64,000 nt of DNA from Luscinia megarhynchos (taxonomy: Eukaryota; Chordata; Aves; Passeriformes; Turdidae), in assembly GCA_034336665.1 (NCBI GenBank), contig CM067576.1, positions 14,809,385 to 14,873,384 of the forward strand, read 5' to 3'. Below the pieces are notes generated by a model. The model searched no databases. It was not told the origin of the DNA and was given only the letters and a program-made list of their open reading frames with translations. The translations under genes were made by a program, and so were the position numbers. Shown here piece by piece: positions 14,201 to 27,623 of this stretch (positions within the stretch are counted from its first letter, which is position 1; each line of letters opens with the position of its first letter).

Positions 14201-17200
14201 AATTAATTAATCTGTTAAAATAATTTAAAAGAATGAATTAAACTAATGTTTGCTACAATTAACTTGTTCAATTCTAGTACTGAAAAGGGTCAATTCAACC
14301 AATTCTAGAATGATGCAGTAGATGACTTATTTTGATTTCTAAAATAATCATATATAGTAGGACCAACTAATTACATACTTCCATCAATACTTAATTGCTA
14401 TTTGCTTCTCAGTTCCAGTTCATCCTATGAACTTGGTGTTTTCTACTGAGCAGGAAGAAAAGTGAGGGGTATTTTTTTATAGTTTCCTGCTAGGACAGTT
14501 TACTTTATCTAAACTATGTCACTTTATTCTCTTCTCTATTTGGGCAGAGAACCTTTTCCTAGTCTGCTCTTTTCACTTTTTTGTGTCCTTGTTCTCCTTT
14601 TGTCATGTTCCTCCTCATCAGACATTAACTATATATCCCCATTTTCAAAGCACTTATACAACTGATTCTTAGACCCTTGCAGCATAATTTGGGGGAAAAC
14701 TGTTTGATTTTCTGCAATTTTCACTCCTAGACTTTGCATTAAGAACTGCACAATCCAGAGAAAACATAACTATTGATGACTGTTCCAACAACAGCTAACA
14801 TCCTGGAAGTAAAATAAGATCCTTTCCTGTGCACCCTGTAGGCAATGGTGTCTTTTCTCAACTGGTGTCCTAATTGCAGAGGAACTGACTTTAGGCTTTT
14901 CTGTTCTTTAAAAAATAGAATTCCACTGGAAAGGAGCTGAGACAAGCAAAATCTTCCAATTCCCACACTGTCAAGACAAAGTATGTGCTGCATAAAACTT
15001 CCTGCATGACAATAAATAACATTTAATGTCTAAAAGTTACTGCTGTGCCATTTTATAAATAGTGGCCTGAATCAGGCTGGTTGTAGTTTCAGTTTTCAAT
15101 ACAGTAGAAATAAAGCTTCAAATTTTAACTCAGAGGATCTTTGCCCAAGGATTCTGTGCAGTGTTTCTACCAAAATGCCTACTTTTCCTCATTTAATTTA
15201 GTAGAAGTGTCTGCAATAATTAATTGAGGTGGGCTCGGTTTATAAAGGGCAGTGCAATTATACTGGTTTAGACATATGAACAAAGATCAAATTATCAGAC
15301 TGATTCTCAAAAAAAATAAGCTGATTAATGCAATTGCAAGTTTCATTGCTATAAAAACACTTTTATTTAAAATAAGTGTGCCATTAGCTTGAAAAAAGCA
15401 GTGAGACTTTTAAAGACTCCAGGTCTGTGTTAACAACTCTTTTCATGAGTCTGCAGTTTATCATATACTTCTGCTGTAATTCATTTGTACTAGTTCATAT
15501 AATTTTTGGTCTACTTCTTTCATTTTTGATGACCCCTCCTCATACCCTGGCTCTGCTTAAAGGACACCAGCTTCAACCAAAATTATATAAAAGTGAGATG
15601 TACAGGAGAGAGTTTTTACAGAACTGTCAACTGAATATTTTTTTTTCTATCCATAGCAGGTAGTGCTTTGGATAGAGAATTGAAAGAATACTGGGAAGCT
15701 TCTGATGCTGTTGCTTGAAACAGCCGGTCAGACTTCATGGTTTTGCTGTTGTTTTTTTGTTCATAGTGTAAAAGGCAGCATAGTTTAAAGAGCAGTGAAT
15801 GGTGATAAAGACACCACATGCTGAATTCTCACTTGTCACATGATATAATGAGACCTGTGCAGGTTACTCAGTTTTCTGTTCATCTATTCAGACACACCCA
15901 TTGCTCCTACTTATTTAGACACTCTAAAGCCCGGAACTCTTTAACCACATGATTATCTAGCAAGTAGTGTGTTATTTTAGTTTGCTTCAGGTTTCAGGAG
16001 TTAATTTATTCTCTCGATGTTTGTGGTGTGCTTTCATAAGCATGACATGTCCCCATATTTCCATATATACATTTCAGTTATCTCACAGCAGAAAGTCTTA
16101 TGAACATTACATTTTACAAGATTGCCTTGTTTTAGTGATGAAAATGTTTGTGCTAAGATTCAGTTTGGGCAGAACTTGAGTGGGAGTCCCTAGACTTTCT
16201 TTTTGCAGTGAGAAACTTGGAATGTCCAAAAAGGTGTGTAGGCTTTGAAAGAGAGAGTACACCCTGAATACTGAATTACAGTTTTGGAAACTGAGAGCTT
16301 GGAGTAAGGCATGGCAGATCCTTTTTTGCATATACCCTTCACTGTATCTCCTTTAAATGTCTTCATCAGACTCACGCTGCTTAATCAGTGGTTTTCTTGG
16401 TTAAAGCAATTCTGTCAGTCTCTTCTTGGGCCCCCAAGTAAATTCTAACCCTTTGAAGGTAGGTCTGTTCTTTTCTTTCCATGGCACACTTTGAGCTTTT
16501 GAGCTCACTGAGCCTTTTTCCTGAGTCTCAAGAGCTCAAACCAGCACCAAGCTGACTCAAAGCCAGTCCTTCACTCGTCCCACAGCTTGGCTGGGAAGAT
16601 CATGATGTACCAGTTTTTTCCAAACACAGCAGCAATTTGTAGCTGAAGAGCAAGTATGGCCTGCAAGATGCAGGCTCCTCAATGCCATGTGTGATGACTG
16701 GGACTCCCTCATATGAAAATTCTGTTTTGTTGTTGTAGTTAGACGTTGGGAAGAATTTTCTCAGAATATCCATGTATGAAGAAAAACTACAAATTGCAAA
16801 GCAAGGTTATACATTAAGTACAATTTAAAATAGGAAATACAATTTTGAAATTAATTGTAATCATTTGTGTCTTGATCCTGTTCTTGGGCATTCCCAGCAC
16901 TTCTGTGCAGCACCACTGCCAGGGCAAACCTGCTTCTGATCCCAGCTAGCAGCTCATGTGTGATTTAGCAGATATTTCTGTTTGTAAAATATATGCAGCT
17001 ATGATCAAATTATATCAATTTGTCCCTTCTCAGATAAGCTTTCTTCCTTTTAGGAACACCGTGTTTATAAAAGAGCCAGGCATGCATACAGAAAATTACA
17101 TCTTGGAAATCTTTGGCAAGTTATAGCAGTAGCTCTTTCTGGAGTGCCACACTGTAAGATTCCTGGTTTAATCCAGAGGGTTTGGAGAAGGTGATCCAAA

Positions 17201-18210
17201 AAGCATGGTATTTTAGAAGCTCATCTGTTCTTTTGCAAAAGTAAAATCTTCCCCTTCTTGCCAAATTCTGCTTTTTTGTCAGGTTCTGCTTCCATTTCAC
17301 TAAGCTGAGGAAAGTGAGCCAGTCTTATTTTAAAAATTGACTTCAAGACTGCATTCAGCAAAAGAAACTGCTGGCTTTTGGTGTTTCAGATACTTTAGAT
17401 GGACAAATTAATGCATCAAGAGTGGTGAGTTTACTGTATATCTGAAGATGGTGATAGTTGCTAGCCCATTTGCAGTACAGGGGAGATGAGATGTTGGGAG
17501 CTAATTCTGCAGCAGCTGTGTTGGAGCCCGTGGGCAGCCACCCCCCAGTCACGCTGGGCGTGGGAGCAGGTGCTGTGTCTGTGCAGAGCCCTGAAACAGT
17601 CATATGGAGGTGACTGTCACATCAGCTAAAACCCACAAAATAAGGATTAGTCATTGCTATTTTTTCAGCACAGCTCACTCTTTTCTCAGTCCATGAGACA
17701 ACAGGTGTTTGTTGTTAGAGGCAAGCCATGCTCCTGCTGGATGTCAGAGAACAGAAAGTCCTAAGAATAATAATTTTTCACCATGAGCTACATATCAACA
17801 CTTCTCTAAATGGAGGAGCTCTAGGTCAGTTGTGTTATAGCATTTAACATGGCTTTCTCAAAGTGTAGAAAGAGCACATGCACTCAAATGTGGAAATATC
17901 AGTGAACTGATCTAAAGGGATCCTAAAAGTTTGTTCAGTGTTATGAGCAGGCAGAGGTATTTGGCTTTTGATTTGGCAGTTCAGTGGGGTTAGTCACCTA
18001 ATATTGAGATGGCAAAAATGCAGTCACCATACTAAGATTTATATCAGCTAGAAGAGAGTTTTACCAAACAAAATGTGGAGACTTCTCGGAGAAACAATTT
18101 TGTTGCTTAGTTTTTATGAAGGCAGGTTCTTTTGTCAAACACATGTATCATGTCTAAAATTTAGGATAAGAATATTAAGGTATATACTTGTCTTGTCAGA
18201 AAGTCTGATT
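8236..18210. other. Intergenic AT-rich DNA, no gene recognised
   Basis: No convincing gene or repeat family is seen in this stretch apart from the polypurine tract at 12.1 kb. A minus-strand open frame at 11758-11528 looks somewhat protein-like but matches nothing I recognise. Confidence 0.6.
12089..12195 (+). repeat. Polypurine tract with G-quadruplex motif
   Basis: About 100 bases are almost wholly purine on the plus strand, interrupted by only a few T and C. The core at 12133-12157 has G-runs of 5, 6, 3 and 5 separated by short spacers, which satisfies the usual quadruplex pattern. A-rich purine flanks could also support triplex (H-DNA) formation. It is not close to any gene seen here. 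Confidence 0.75.
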
Positions 18211-18708
18211 TGTAATATATGGGAGGATGATTTGTAAGGATAGTGCAGAAGGCAATTTTCCTCAATGAATTGCAGCTGTACTGATTACTGAGGAATGGAA
18301 ACGGCCTTGCCCGTCCAGCTGGGATGGAGTGTCATGAAAGAGTGGGTTAGCTGGTCATCAGCTAGTTCGGAGCTGGAGCCCCAGAGTGTGCTGCAGTTTG
18401 GGATGGAGTTGCTGGCTGTGCTGTGAGGAGGAAGGTACATGCAGTTGTGCAAGGGACAGACAAGGTAAGATGCTGTGTGAGGGACAGACAGGGTTAGGTG
18501 GCTGGGTAAAGGACAGGATGGAGTTAGCCAGAAGGAAACAGGAAACTTGCAGAGAGGAGTCAGTGCTGTGTAGAGCAGCTAAATAAGGAAAGGAGTCATT
18601 GCTGTGTGGAGCTGCCTGAGAGAAGTCCAGAGAAGGTGTAAGAAGTTTTAAATCAGGGACTGGTGATGGTTCCAGTCCTGTCCATCTCAATACTGCATAA
18701 CTACTGCA
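18211..18708. mobile_element. Probable solo LTR or LTR fragment (about 0.5 kb)
   Basis: The segment begins TGTAATATATGGGAGG and ends near CTACTGCA, so it has the TG and CA termini of an LTR, and it is GC-richer than its flanks. It contains a degenerate internal repeat of about 28 bp built on GGGACAGACA (about 18448-18515). I associate this sequence type with songbird endogenous-retrovirus LTRs, from memory. No target-site duplication was found, so the exact ends and the orientation are not certain. Confidence 0.45.
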
Positions 18709-21700
18709 GTAAGATAATGTAGGATGGTGCCAAATAGGTTTGTTGCTGGTTGCTTTTTATTTCCAAATGGCAATAATTTCCCATTACAAGCTGAAAGTCT
18801 TAGAAAGGTATATACAAAAAGTAAAGACTGGATTACTTTTTTTAACACTAGCAGGTGGCTGCCATTTGTTTGAGTGCTTGACTTGTTTCTTTAAAAAATG
18901 TGATTTATTTGGAGGAGATTTTTCTGTGGCACATTGCTTCCCCTCAGGCTATCTCTGAGTCCATAGCACTGGAGATGGTGGTTAATGAAGACAGATGACA
19001 TTCCCAGCCCCCAGGCTACTGTTTTCATTTTTCAATACTACTCTTTACATCAAGGAATGAGCAGCAGCAGAGGCATTCTCTGCCAACAGCAGGGTCTTTG
19101 TTTCATTTCCCAAGGTTGTTCCTTAATGGGAATTTAAAAATTGTGTTTCTATAATTCTATGTTGTAGAAACTTTAAGGAACAGTATTAATTGTAAATGCA
19201 ATGCTGAAAACAACCATGACTAGCCCAGCTAATGAGCGTTCCTCCTCTCCTGTACCATTTCTATCATTATTTGATAAAGAGTGATGGAGTAGAGACAGGA
19301 GTGAGTAAATGAGTTTTGCTTCTTTGAAATCAGTGAAACTATACAAATGGAATTTTTCCTCTTGTGTGAATGTTGGTTAAGTATTTTGTAATTTTTTGAG
19401 GGTGGCAGACAATATTTGTGTTTGCACAGCAAACATCACAAGGCTTTGGGGGTTAAGTGAATGGCTGGGATTTGGCTTGTGGATAAATACTCTTACATTA
19501 TTTTCAGGATTTCAATATTGGCCATTTAACTAGGTCATTTGTGTCCCTCACACAATATGTATGCCATTATTTAGTATCTCAGCTGAGCTCACATGAAACT
19601 GTGGTAGAATTTATTTTAAAAGAACAGGAATAGTGGTTTTCTAAAAAATTACAGAGACATGCTGAAGTCACTTGAGTTCTGCTTACTTTCCAACCTAACT
19701 GATCTAACCCCAGATACTTAAATATAGATATTTTTCTTTAAATGTGAAAAATACAAAGAATTTATTTTACTAGATGTTCATGTATATGAATTTGCTTCCA
19801 TGAGCTCATTTTTGTTAATATTTTGTAACTTTGATATTAATATTGCAGCTTCTGCAGTTTTTCTCATAATAGGCTATTTACTAAAATATTCAGGAAAAGC
19901 AAACACAGTTGTCAGTTAATTAATTTAGAATATACATGCATATTCATTTATGTTCACTTGGCAAAGTTAAATTATATAATTGTTTTATACAATGCAGGAT
20001 TTAAAAGATTAAGACTGAAGGATGGAACTCTGTATTAAAAAATAGTTTTGCTTCCATTTCATTATGATTTTGTAGCTTTCTGTCAGCTTCTCATTTTCTG
20101 AGACTTTTGCTGTGTTCTGATTGCATATAATTAATTTATTGCTATAAGTAGAACACTTCAAGAAAAAAAAACTTCAGATAATTGAAGTCTCCCAGAGAAT
20201 AATCATATTTGCTTCCTTGAGTCTAAGCACTTCAAAGTTAAAAATTCAAAGAGTAAGAATCTTTGAAGAAGGACCATCTGAGAAATGTGGAGATCAGTCC
20301 ACTGGAGATCAGTCTACCTGTTTACACTTTCTTCCTAGTCCTACAGAGACACAGGAAATTGAGGGATAACATTGCATATAGGCATGTAATCATCTTTGAA
20401 GCTTGAAATCCTCTCAAAGTCAATGATAATTTGTAGCTGACTTCAATAGAATCACAATTTGATCCACTTCATGAACTTTCTAGTTGTAAAAAGGTCCATG
20501 AAACGGGGAGTGTGAGGGAAAGCCCACTCAATCCTCTTTGGGGGAGTAAAAGCACCTAGCAGTATTTTATATTAAAGAAGATTAAATAATTAAAAATTAA
20601 ATAATAATTTATGTAATAGATAAAACCCAGCATGGTTTGGGACCTTGGTTGCTTTGGTCTTTCTGCAATGATGAGCTATCTACATTTGCTCAAAAGGACT
20701 AAAGCTGAAGAGTCATTTTGCTGGTGATGTTTAGAAGCTGCTGAATTCCTAGGATTGCCATGCTGAAATGCTGGATCTCTTTCCCTTCTTTAAGGGGACT
20801 GGTTAGGAGCAAGAAGTTGTTTTTTTTTTTTACCATGAGAAAAAACTCAGTTAAAATATGTGTTTTGGAAAAGAGCACATCTGGTTGGAGAATGGTAAAA
20901 GCAGCAAAAACCACAGTCATGTTATAGGATTTTTCTCCACTCCTGAGAAGTTTCAATTTACCTTCTCAAGTGACTTATTAACTTTTGGCAAACACATTTT
21001 TAAAATAATTATTTTCTTCCCTTCTTTTATACCCCAACATGCCCCTCTTTCATATGGGGGATGGGGATGACACTTAACAGCTAAAATCAGGAAACCAGGG
21101 AGGCTTTTGTCGTGTTCTCCATGATCACTGGTATTTCAGATGGTTGTTTTAATTGCAAAGGAAATAATTGGAAAATTAAATCAGTTAGAAATCAAAATGT
21201 TGGATGAGTTGTCCTTAAGTGGTGTGCATGAATAAACTTCCCAATTTATAAGATGTACTGTAGAGCTTTTTCTGAAAGTTCCTTATCCTTCTCTCAGACT
21301 GTTTCCCATCATTTTCCAGTTCAGCTATCCCCACCAGGAGCTAGCTCTTACTCTCTTCTGCCCATCAGAGAGTGTGGAGATAGTAATTGGGAGGTTCAAC
21401 ACGACCTTTGAAAGGTGGTGTTCTTGAGCAAGCTGGAAAAGGAGACACAATGAGGTTCCTCCATCCTCAGTAGAGCTGACAATCATGTTTTGAAAAGTTC
21501 CTTTCATGAAAAAAAAAGAATCAGAGTCCAGCTATGTTAATTCAAGAGATAAGGCTGAGTAAGGTTTTTAAGTCAATGAAACTTCTCCTGCATTGGAATT
21601 TGCAGGGAACAGACTCAGTATCAGCAGAGGGTAAAATGCAGTTTGAAAAGGATCCTTGATTGCTTAGCTTTTTCTGATGGATTCTACTTCAGGTTATTCT

Positions 21701-24700
21701 ATTTTCCACAGTAAACTCATGAAATAAATTACTTATTTCAGGGCTTTTGGACAGGGAAAGATCACAAGACATAGCTTTGAATATGTCTCAGCCTTTTCCA
21801 AATTCACTAAATTAATTTTTCTGATTTCCCTTCCTTACCAAAGAATGGAAGTACAGAAATAATGTGTAATATTTCTTTAGAGATCAAATAATTTTTAAAA
21901 GACAGATGTATTTAAGCCTATATATATGCTTACATACAGTGCTAGCCTAAAAACATGGCCAAGCTAATAGAGAAATTCCAGTTCTTCATTTCATTTTTTT
22001 TCAATTTGTCTCCTGTGTAGCTATTTGATACTCAAACAGGTTTCATATATTGGTTGAGGTTTTTCCCTTTTGGTCACTGACCTCCCCTCAGCTTCAGAAC
22101 TTTAAGTTATCCACTTCTGAGCCTGCCATGATTTTGTGAACCTTTTGTGAAATTTCATGTTCAGTGGGCACAGTATTGGCTCCCAGGAACATGAGCCTTA
22201 GTGAATGTCAAACTGAAGCACTGCATTTATTTCAATTCACTTATCAATGATAACCTTGTTCCATGGCATGCAGCTTAGTAAAAGTGTGGAAGGAAAGCAA
22301 TTCCTTCTGCAGAGAAAAAAAAAAAGTGGCTAGAACAAAAGGAGGTAAAAAAAAAGGCCAGAAAAAATACTTAAGAGCATCTCCCAGATGAGAGTAGGCC
22401 TTTCATTATGATAAAAGGGAAACTGAGGATATTTCTTGACGACACTTCCAACTCCTCACCTTTTCACAAAAATACAGCAGCCTCCAAGGGGAGGCTGCTA
22501 CTTTGTGTCCTCTTCCATCAAGTTGAGTTTCTCATTTTTTATGTGTCCTGGTCTTTTAAATCATTCAAGGGGCTTTAATTCCATTTAATAAACCAGCAAC
22601 AGCAGCAAAAAAATTCTATTCATACTTTCTGAGCTTTTTTCTTGTTTTGGCGAAGGCTTTTTGAGCACCCTTGTTTTAACTCAGTGAGAGAGTTATGGGA
22701 AGCTCTGCCTCAGCTGCACCTTCTTTTGAAATCTATGAGCACTCTCAAAGTTTTACTTTTTTGACCTTGAATTGACTTTGAGCTGAATGCTGTAGTAGTT
22801 TCTCATGTTTCAAATGAGGTGCAGGTGTGCCCAAGCACAGGGTTGATCCCCTCTGAGGCTCTCAGGTGAACATTCATGACTCTGAGAGCAGCCTCTCACA
22901 GCTTCCTCTCATCTGCCACTGCACTTTAGCAATTTCCTCACTCCCAGAAAGAAACATAAGCAATTAATCAAAGTTTACACTGAGATGCTTGATGAAGAGA
23001 TCAATAATTTGTCTAGTTGCCTTAAGTGACAAGTTCAAAATAAACAGGGGCATGGTGACACTGTTTAGGCTTGAGCAGAATAGATGATGACAGATTATTT
23101 ATGAATTGGACTGAAAAAGCTCCTTCCCCTTGTCTGTCTCCCTTCCCTCCTCATTTTCCAATGGAGCAAAAGATATTTTTTTTAAAGTAGTTCTTATGAC
23201 CATTACTGCAATGCAACTTGTTTCGAGTTTTATCTCAGGGGAAACTGCACATTTTTGCAGGGAATTATGGACTGTGACCCAAAAGGATCATTGAAATCCA
23301 GCTCTTGGCCCTGCACAGGAAAACCCCAAGGACCCCACCATGGGACTATTGCCAAGCATGGAAGCTGTATAAATTTTATAAAGTTGTGTTATCACAGCAC
23401 TGGCACTGTAACACCCTTTGTACAGATGAAGTTCTGCTTTGTTTTTAGTGGAGCCATAAATGCAGGTGGCAAATGAAAAAAATCATAAATTTCACCAATA
23501 CAGAATCAGCTGAATTCTTCAGATAAATGTCAGAAAGAGCAATAAGCATTTCATTATATTTAGATAGCTAATAACACAATGTGTTAAATTTTAAAAGAAT
23601 GGGAGACTGTCTCTGAGAAGTGATGGCTGAAGGGTTGTGGTAGATTATAAACTGAATAGGTAACATGATAGCCAGAAAAAAAGTAATGGATCATAATGTA
23701 TTTTTCACAGGGTTACCAGATTGTACTCACTCTCTCTCTATTTGTGGTACCTGTTGGCAAGTATGGAGCAATAGAAACAAAATAAGGTGTCTGGGTATAA
23801 ACATTGGTGTGTTTTGAGTGTCTGAAGTTTATTCTGAGGAAAGAATATGGAAGCTTTAGCACAAAGAAGCAGCAGACATCTGTAAAATAACAGCTGTTGA
23901 AATGAAATTTTGTGGTAGGGGAGCTGTATTTCACAAAAAAAAATAAATGTTTGTCTTGGAGGAAAAGAATAATAAATTTATAGAAAAAAATTGCAGTTGG
24001 ACACTTCCGAATATGACTAGAATATTCTCATTGATTTAAGCTAAATAACTAACAACACATAAGATTTCTTTTTGTTTGTGGAAGTGAAATCAGGTTGGAG
24101 TCATTTGCCTCCCTCTCTGATCCTGTGCTGTGAATGAATTGCCCAGTAGTTTGTCTTATATGGACACAAGATATCTGACAGCCAGTTTTGTGCCATCTCC
24201 TAGAAGATTCAAGTAGGCTGGAAACCTAAGCACCTGCTTCTAGGATCCACATCTACTTGTAGGGAGCAAAACAAGGGTGATTAAACCCAGAGAAGCATTA
24301 GAGACAGAATAGGAAAATATCAGAGAAGCAGCACTTATGTTTTGTGGTCATTTAGATATCGAGGCTTCGATGAAAAAGGTGAAAGTCAAATATATCTTCT
24401 GCCTTGGAACCATTAGTAGCTAATGTTCTTTGTCTGTGTTTGTTAGTAGGCTAATCATTGCACCTAGTTATAGTTGTTAGAAACGTTGAGTCTGAGAAAA
24501 ATACCAGAAAGGAAGGAATCTGAAGCTAAAATCCCTGAGAATTCAAGAAAACGTTTGGACTAAATTCTGCAGTCTTCCTGAATGTCAAAAGGTAGTGGGT
24601 GTTCTCTGTGACATGGCTCTTGTTGGGCACTAAAGGGGGGACAGTGTTGCACATCCTCAAACTCAATGCCTCAAGGCACTGGGAAAGGTATGACATTCCC

Positions 24701-25169
24701 CACCCTCCTGCCACGGGTAAACTGAACCCTAGGATATTTTTAGAGAGTATAAGCACCCTCTAAACGAGAGTTCTTTGAGACATTCTAATAGATGACCTAA
24801 TTTACATGATCAGTCATTATTTATGCATTTGCTTTCAGAAATTGCAGCTAACAGCTTGATTGCAAATGCTAATGCAGAAGAACAAAGTGAGTTTCAAGAG
24901 ATTATGAACTCGTATTATTTATTGACTTTAGGTCTGCCTGCTCTGCACAGTCTCTCTGGTTCTCTGGCGAGAGCACAATGAAGATGCTTTGGATGCTGAT
25001 GCCTTTTCTGTTTGCTTTAAGTCATGGATGAACCAGGGTTAGAGTATTGCTCAACAGATCCAGGTGTATCACTCCTATTGATGATATGGAGAAAAATGCT
25101 TTAAATTATGGAGCTGTTTCAATTCAAATGAAACCAAACTGAAAAAATTGCCAATTTTTGGTAGGCAAT
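18709..25169. other. Intergenic AT-rich DNA, no gene recognised
   Basis: Nothing convincing is seen apart from a 10-bp-stem hairpin at 22476-22499 and short A-runs near 22.3 kb. Open frames are short and unrecognised. Confidence 0.6.
22476..22499. repeat. Perfect 10-bp-stem hairpin with 4-base loop
   Basis: AGCAGCCTCC, a loop AAGG, then GGAGGCTGCT. The stem is GC-rich in an AT-rich setting. On the plus strand it is not followed by a T-run, and no gene adjoins it. Confidence 0.75.
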
Positions 25170-25370
25170 TGTCTTGGTTTCAAAGAGAGCTGTCTGCTAA
25201 GGCAGGTAGGAGCCTCCCTTGGAATGGAAAATGTAACCCATTTCCCTCTGAATTAATAAAATTGTAAGGGGTTTTCAGGAAAAGATATGAGAATAGGAAT
25301 AACAGTTCTTTACTAGTATGTAGAATTTAAAAAAGCAAAAAACCAAATAACAAAAGTAGAACTCCCAAAA
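25170..25370 (-). mobile_element. Truncated ERVL-like LTR fragment, same family as 27.6 kb
   Basis: The plus strand starts TGTCTTGGTTTCAAAG and continues through motifs shared with the segment at 27624, in the same order: CTGTCTGCTAAGG, AGCCTCCCTTGGAATGG, CCCTCTGAATTA, ATAGGAATAACAGTTCTT. These are the U5/R end of an LTR read in reverse, so the LTR lies on the minus strand with its 3' end at 25170. Similarity fades after about 25370, so only one end remains. Confidence 0.65.
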
Positions 25371-27623
25371 CCACAACAGTGGTTTGGTGTTTGTCTGATG
25401 GTTCTATGGTTTCAGTATTCTAGCACAGACGTGCAGTTAAACATGCTGAATATAGGTAGTTTACCTAAAACAAAAATTTTCATTGATCTGAAGCATTTTA
25501 TGAAACTTCAGGCTTAAAAATCTCAGTAAGAAATCATGGAAAAATCTCCAGATTTTTGTCTATGGCTTCTATCCTCATGATGGAATACTGAATGATCATG
25601 TATAATATTATTGGAGTGTTGAGTGTCTGAATAACTGCACAATCTGTAATAACAATCTTTCTGTGATTATATAGATATAGTTAATTCCTACTTACCACTC
25701 CATAAAAGCTTCACGTAAAAAATAGAACAGACATAAAAGACTCAATTTATCATCTTGTGATTCTGAAAAGAGTTGGACTCTACAGTTCAAATGCTTCTGA
25801 AATCTGAATACAAAATGCACTTCACATGTAAATTTTTATCGTGAAAACTTGTAGCATTTTTTCCACTTATTTTTGCAGTATATCTTCTTTTTTTTTTAAA
25901 AGCCCTTCGGTTCTGGATAATAAGCTAATATGCTGAAACTCGGGAATGGTGGGAAAATGTAGCATACAGTTTTGATAACCCATCTTACTAGGTGCTTGAA
26001 CTTGGGTCTTGATTATGGAAAAATAAATTACTTATTTACTAATCCACACAGTATACCCTGATTTGTTACTTTATCTCACAAAGAATTATTGCATTTCATC
26101 TAAATATCTTATCAGCTAATCCTCTCCAGAAAATGAGTTCATTAAATTAGTGTAGAAGGGTATTTTGTGTCACAAATCCTTCTTGTGGTGGAATAAACAG
26201 AGCTTTATTTACATTTCATAGCAGGAACTTTTTTAATTTCTTGGTGATGTTTCAATTATGACTGCTGATGCTATAGTTAGGAGCACAATGAAATTTGCAC
26301 AGCAAGACAAGGCCATTCCCAGACTGGGTTTAGTTGTCATATTCCAGAATACTTAGTTTGTTTTTTTGGTCCCCGTGAGAAAATATGCCAGAGGGGAAAC
26401 ACAGAGGTATTTTTTTAAGCAAAGAGAGTGGTAATTAAGGCCATTGTTCTCAGTCCAAAATGATGTGATCTTAGCAGTAATTGTCACTTCATGGCTGCTT
26501 CTGTTTCCTGTGAGTACCAAGCTGGTTCTCTGGGCTGGTCAGTGGTGGTTAAATTCAGTGCACAGAATTTCTAGAATATAGAAATTTAAACATTACTGTT
26601 CTAGTGAGACCCTTGTTGAAGGCAGGGAATGAGGGAAGGTGTGAAAATGCATTTGGTGATTTTCAGCTACACTGATCCTTAAACAGAAGAGTGGTGGGGT
26701 TTTTTATTTTTGGTGAGGTTTTTTTTGTTGTTTTTTTGTTTGTTTGGGTTTTTTTGGGGTTTTTTTGGTGGGTTTTTATTTTTTTGGGTGGGGGGGTTTG
26801 TTGAAGCACTGATGAAAAAAAACACTAGCTTTCAAGTTTTTTTGAGAAGTCAGTAAGACCACACTCATTTCCTTAGCCTGTGTATGTATAGTAACTGGAA
26901 CAACATAGTATGGCCCCTGCTTATGACACAAATGATGATAAAGGCAGGGAAAATTAACAATCTCAGGCATTAACTATGAGGCATTCAGGAAGAACAGGTG
27001 GCCATTTCTGCTAACTTCCCTTTGTTTAAATAAACAAAATGTTACATTTTCAGAAGTCTAGCAGAGGAAGACATTCTTAATTTTAGGAATGTTCATTTCC
27101 AGTATTAAGTTCCTTTTTTATCATTTGTAAGATTATACTACATGTATGCTTGCTGCATATTTGCATACACTTGGGGGTTTTTTTGCATATGCTTGTTCAT
27201 TAGTTTTAGCTATTCCACAGATATTCATAAAGTCTGTTATTTTGTGTAGGGTGAACTTATTTAATTTTTCATTCCTGGATGACTTTATTCATCTATAAAC
27301 CTCACTAGATGTCTCTGCTATGGAAAAGCTGACTGTGCCTTTAAATGCCTGTCTTCAAAATGAATAAATAGGCATGTGCAACAATAAAATCTTTGTGAGC
27401 TAGCAAAATTCAATTTTCTATAACTTTTATTTATTCTCTTTGAATATCTAATCTAAAGAATTCTGATTATGATCAGCTGTCAGTCACAGGCTAATTGGCA
27501 TGTATCTGTGCAAAGATCCTGGATTCAGTTATATGTTGAAGGAAATGCCTTAGAACTAACCTTGACTTCTTGTATCTTAAAGTCAAAATAAGGAAAGGTG
27601 TGTTTGTTTCCGTTTCTTGAGTT
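25371..27623. other. Intergenic AT-rich DNA, no gene recognised
   Basis: This stretch lies between two related LTR fragments. It holds a long T/G low-complexity tract at 26692-26803. I see no gag, pol or env-like coding sequence, so it does not look like the inside of a provirus. Confidence 0.55.
26692..26803. repeat. T/G-rich low-complexity tract (about 110 bp)
   Basis: T-runs of 5 to 8 alternate with G-runs of 2 to 7, ending in a run of seven G. The G-runs are mostly separated by seven or more T, at the edge of what can form a quadruplex. Confidence 0.75.
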
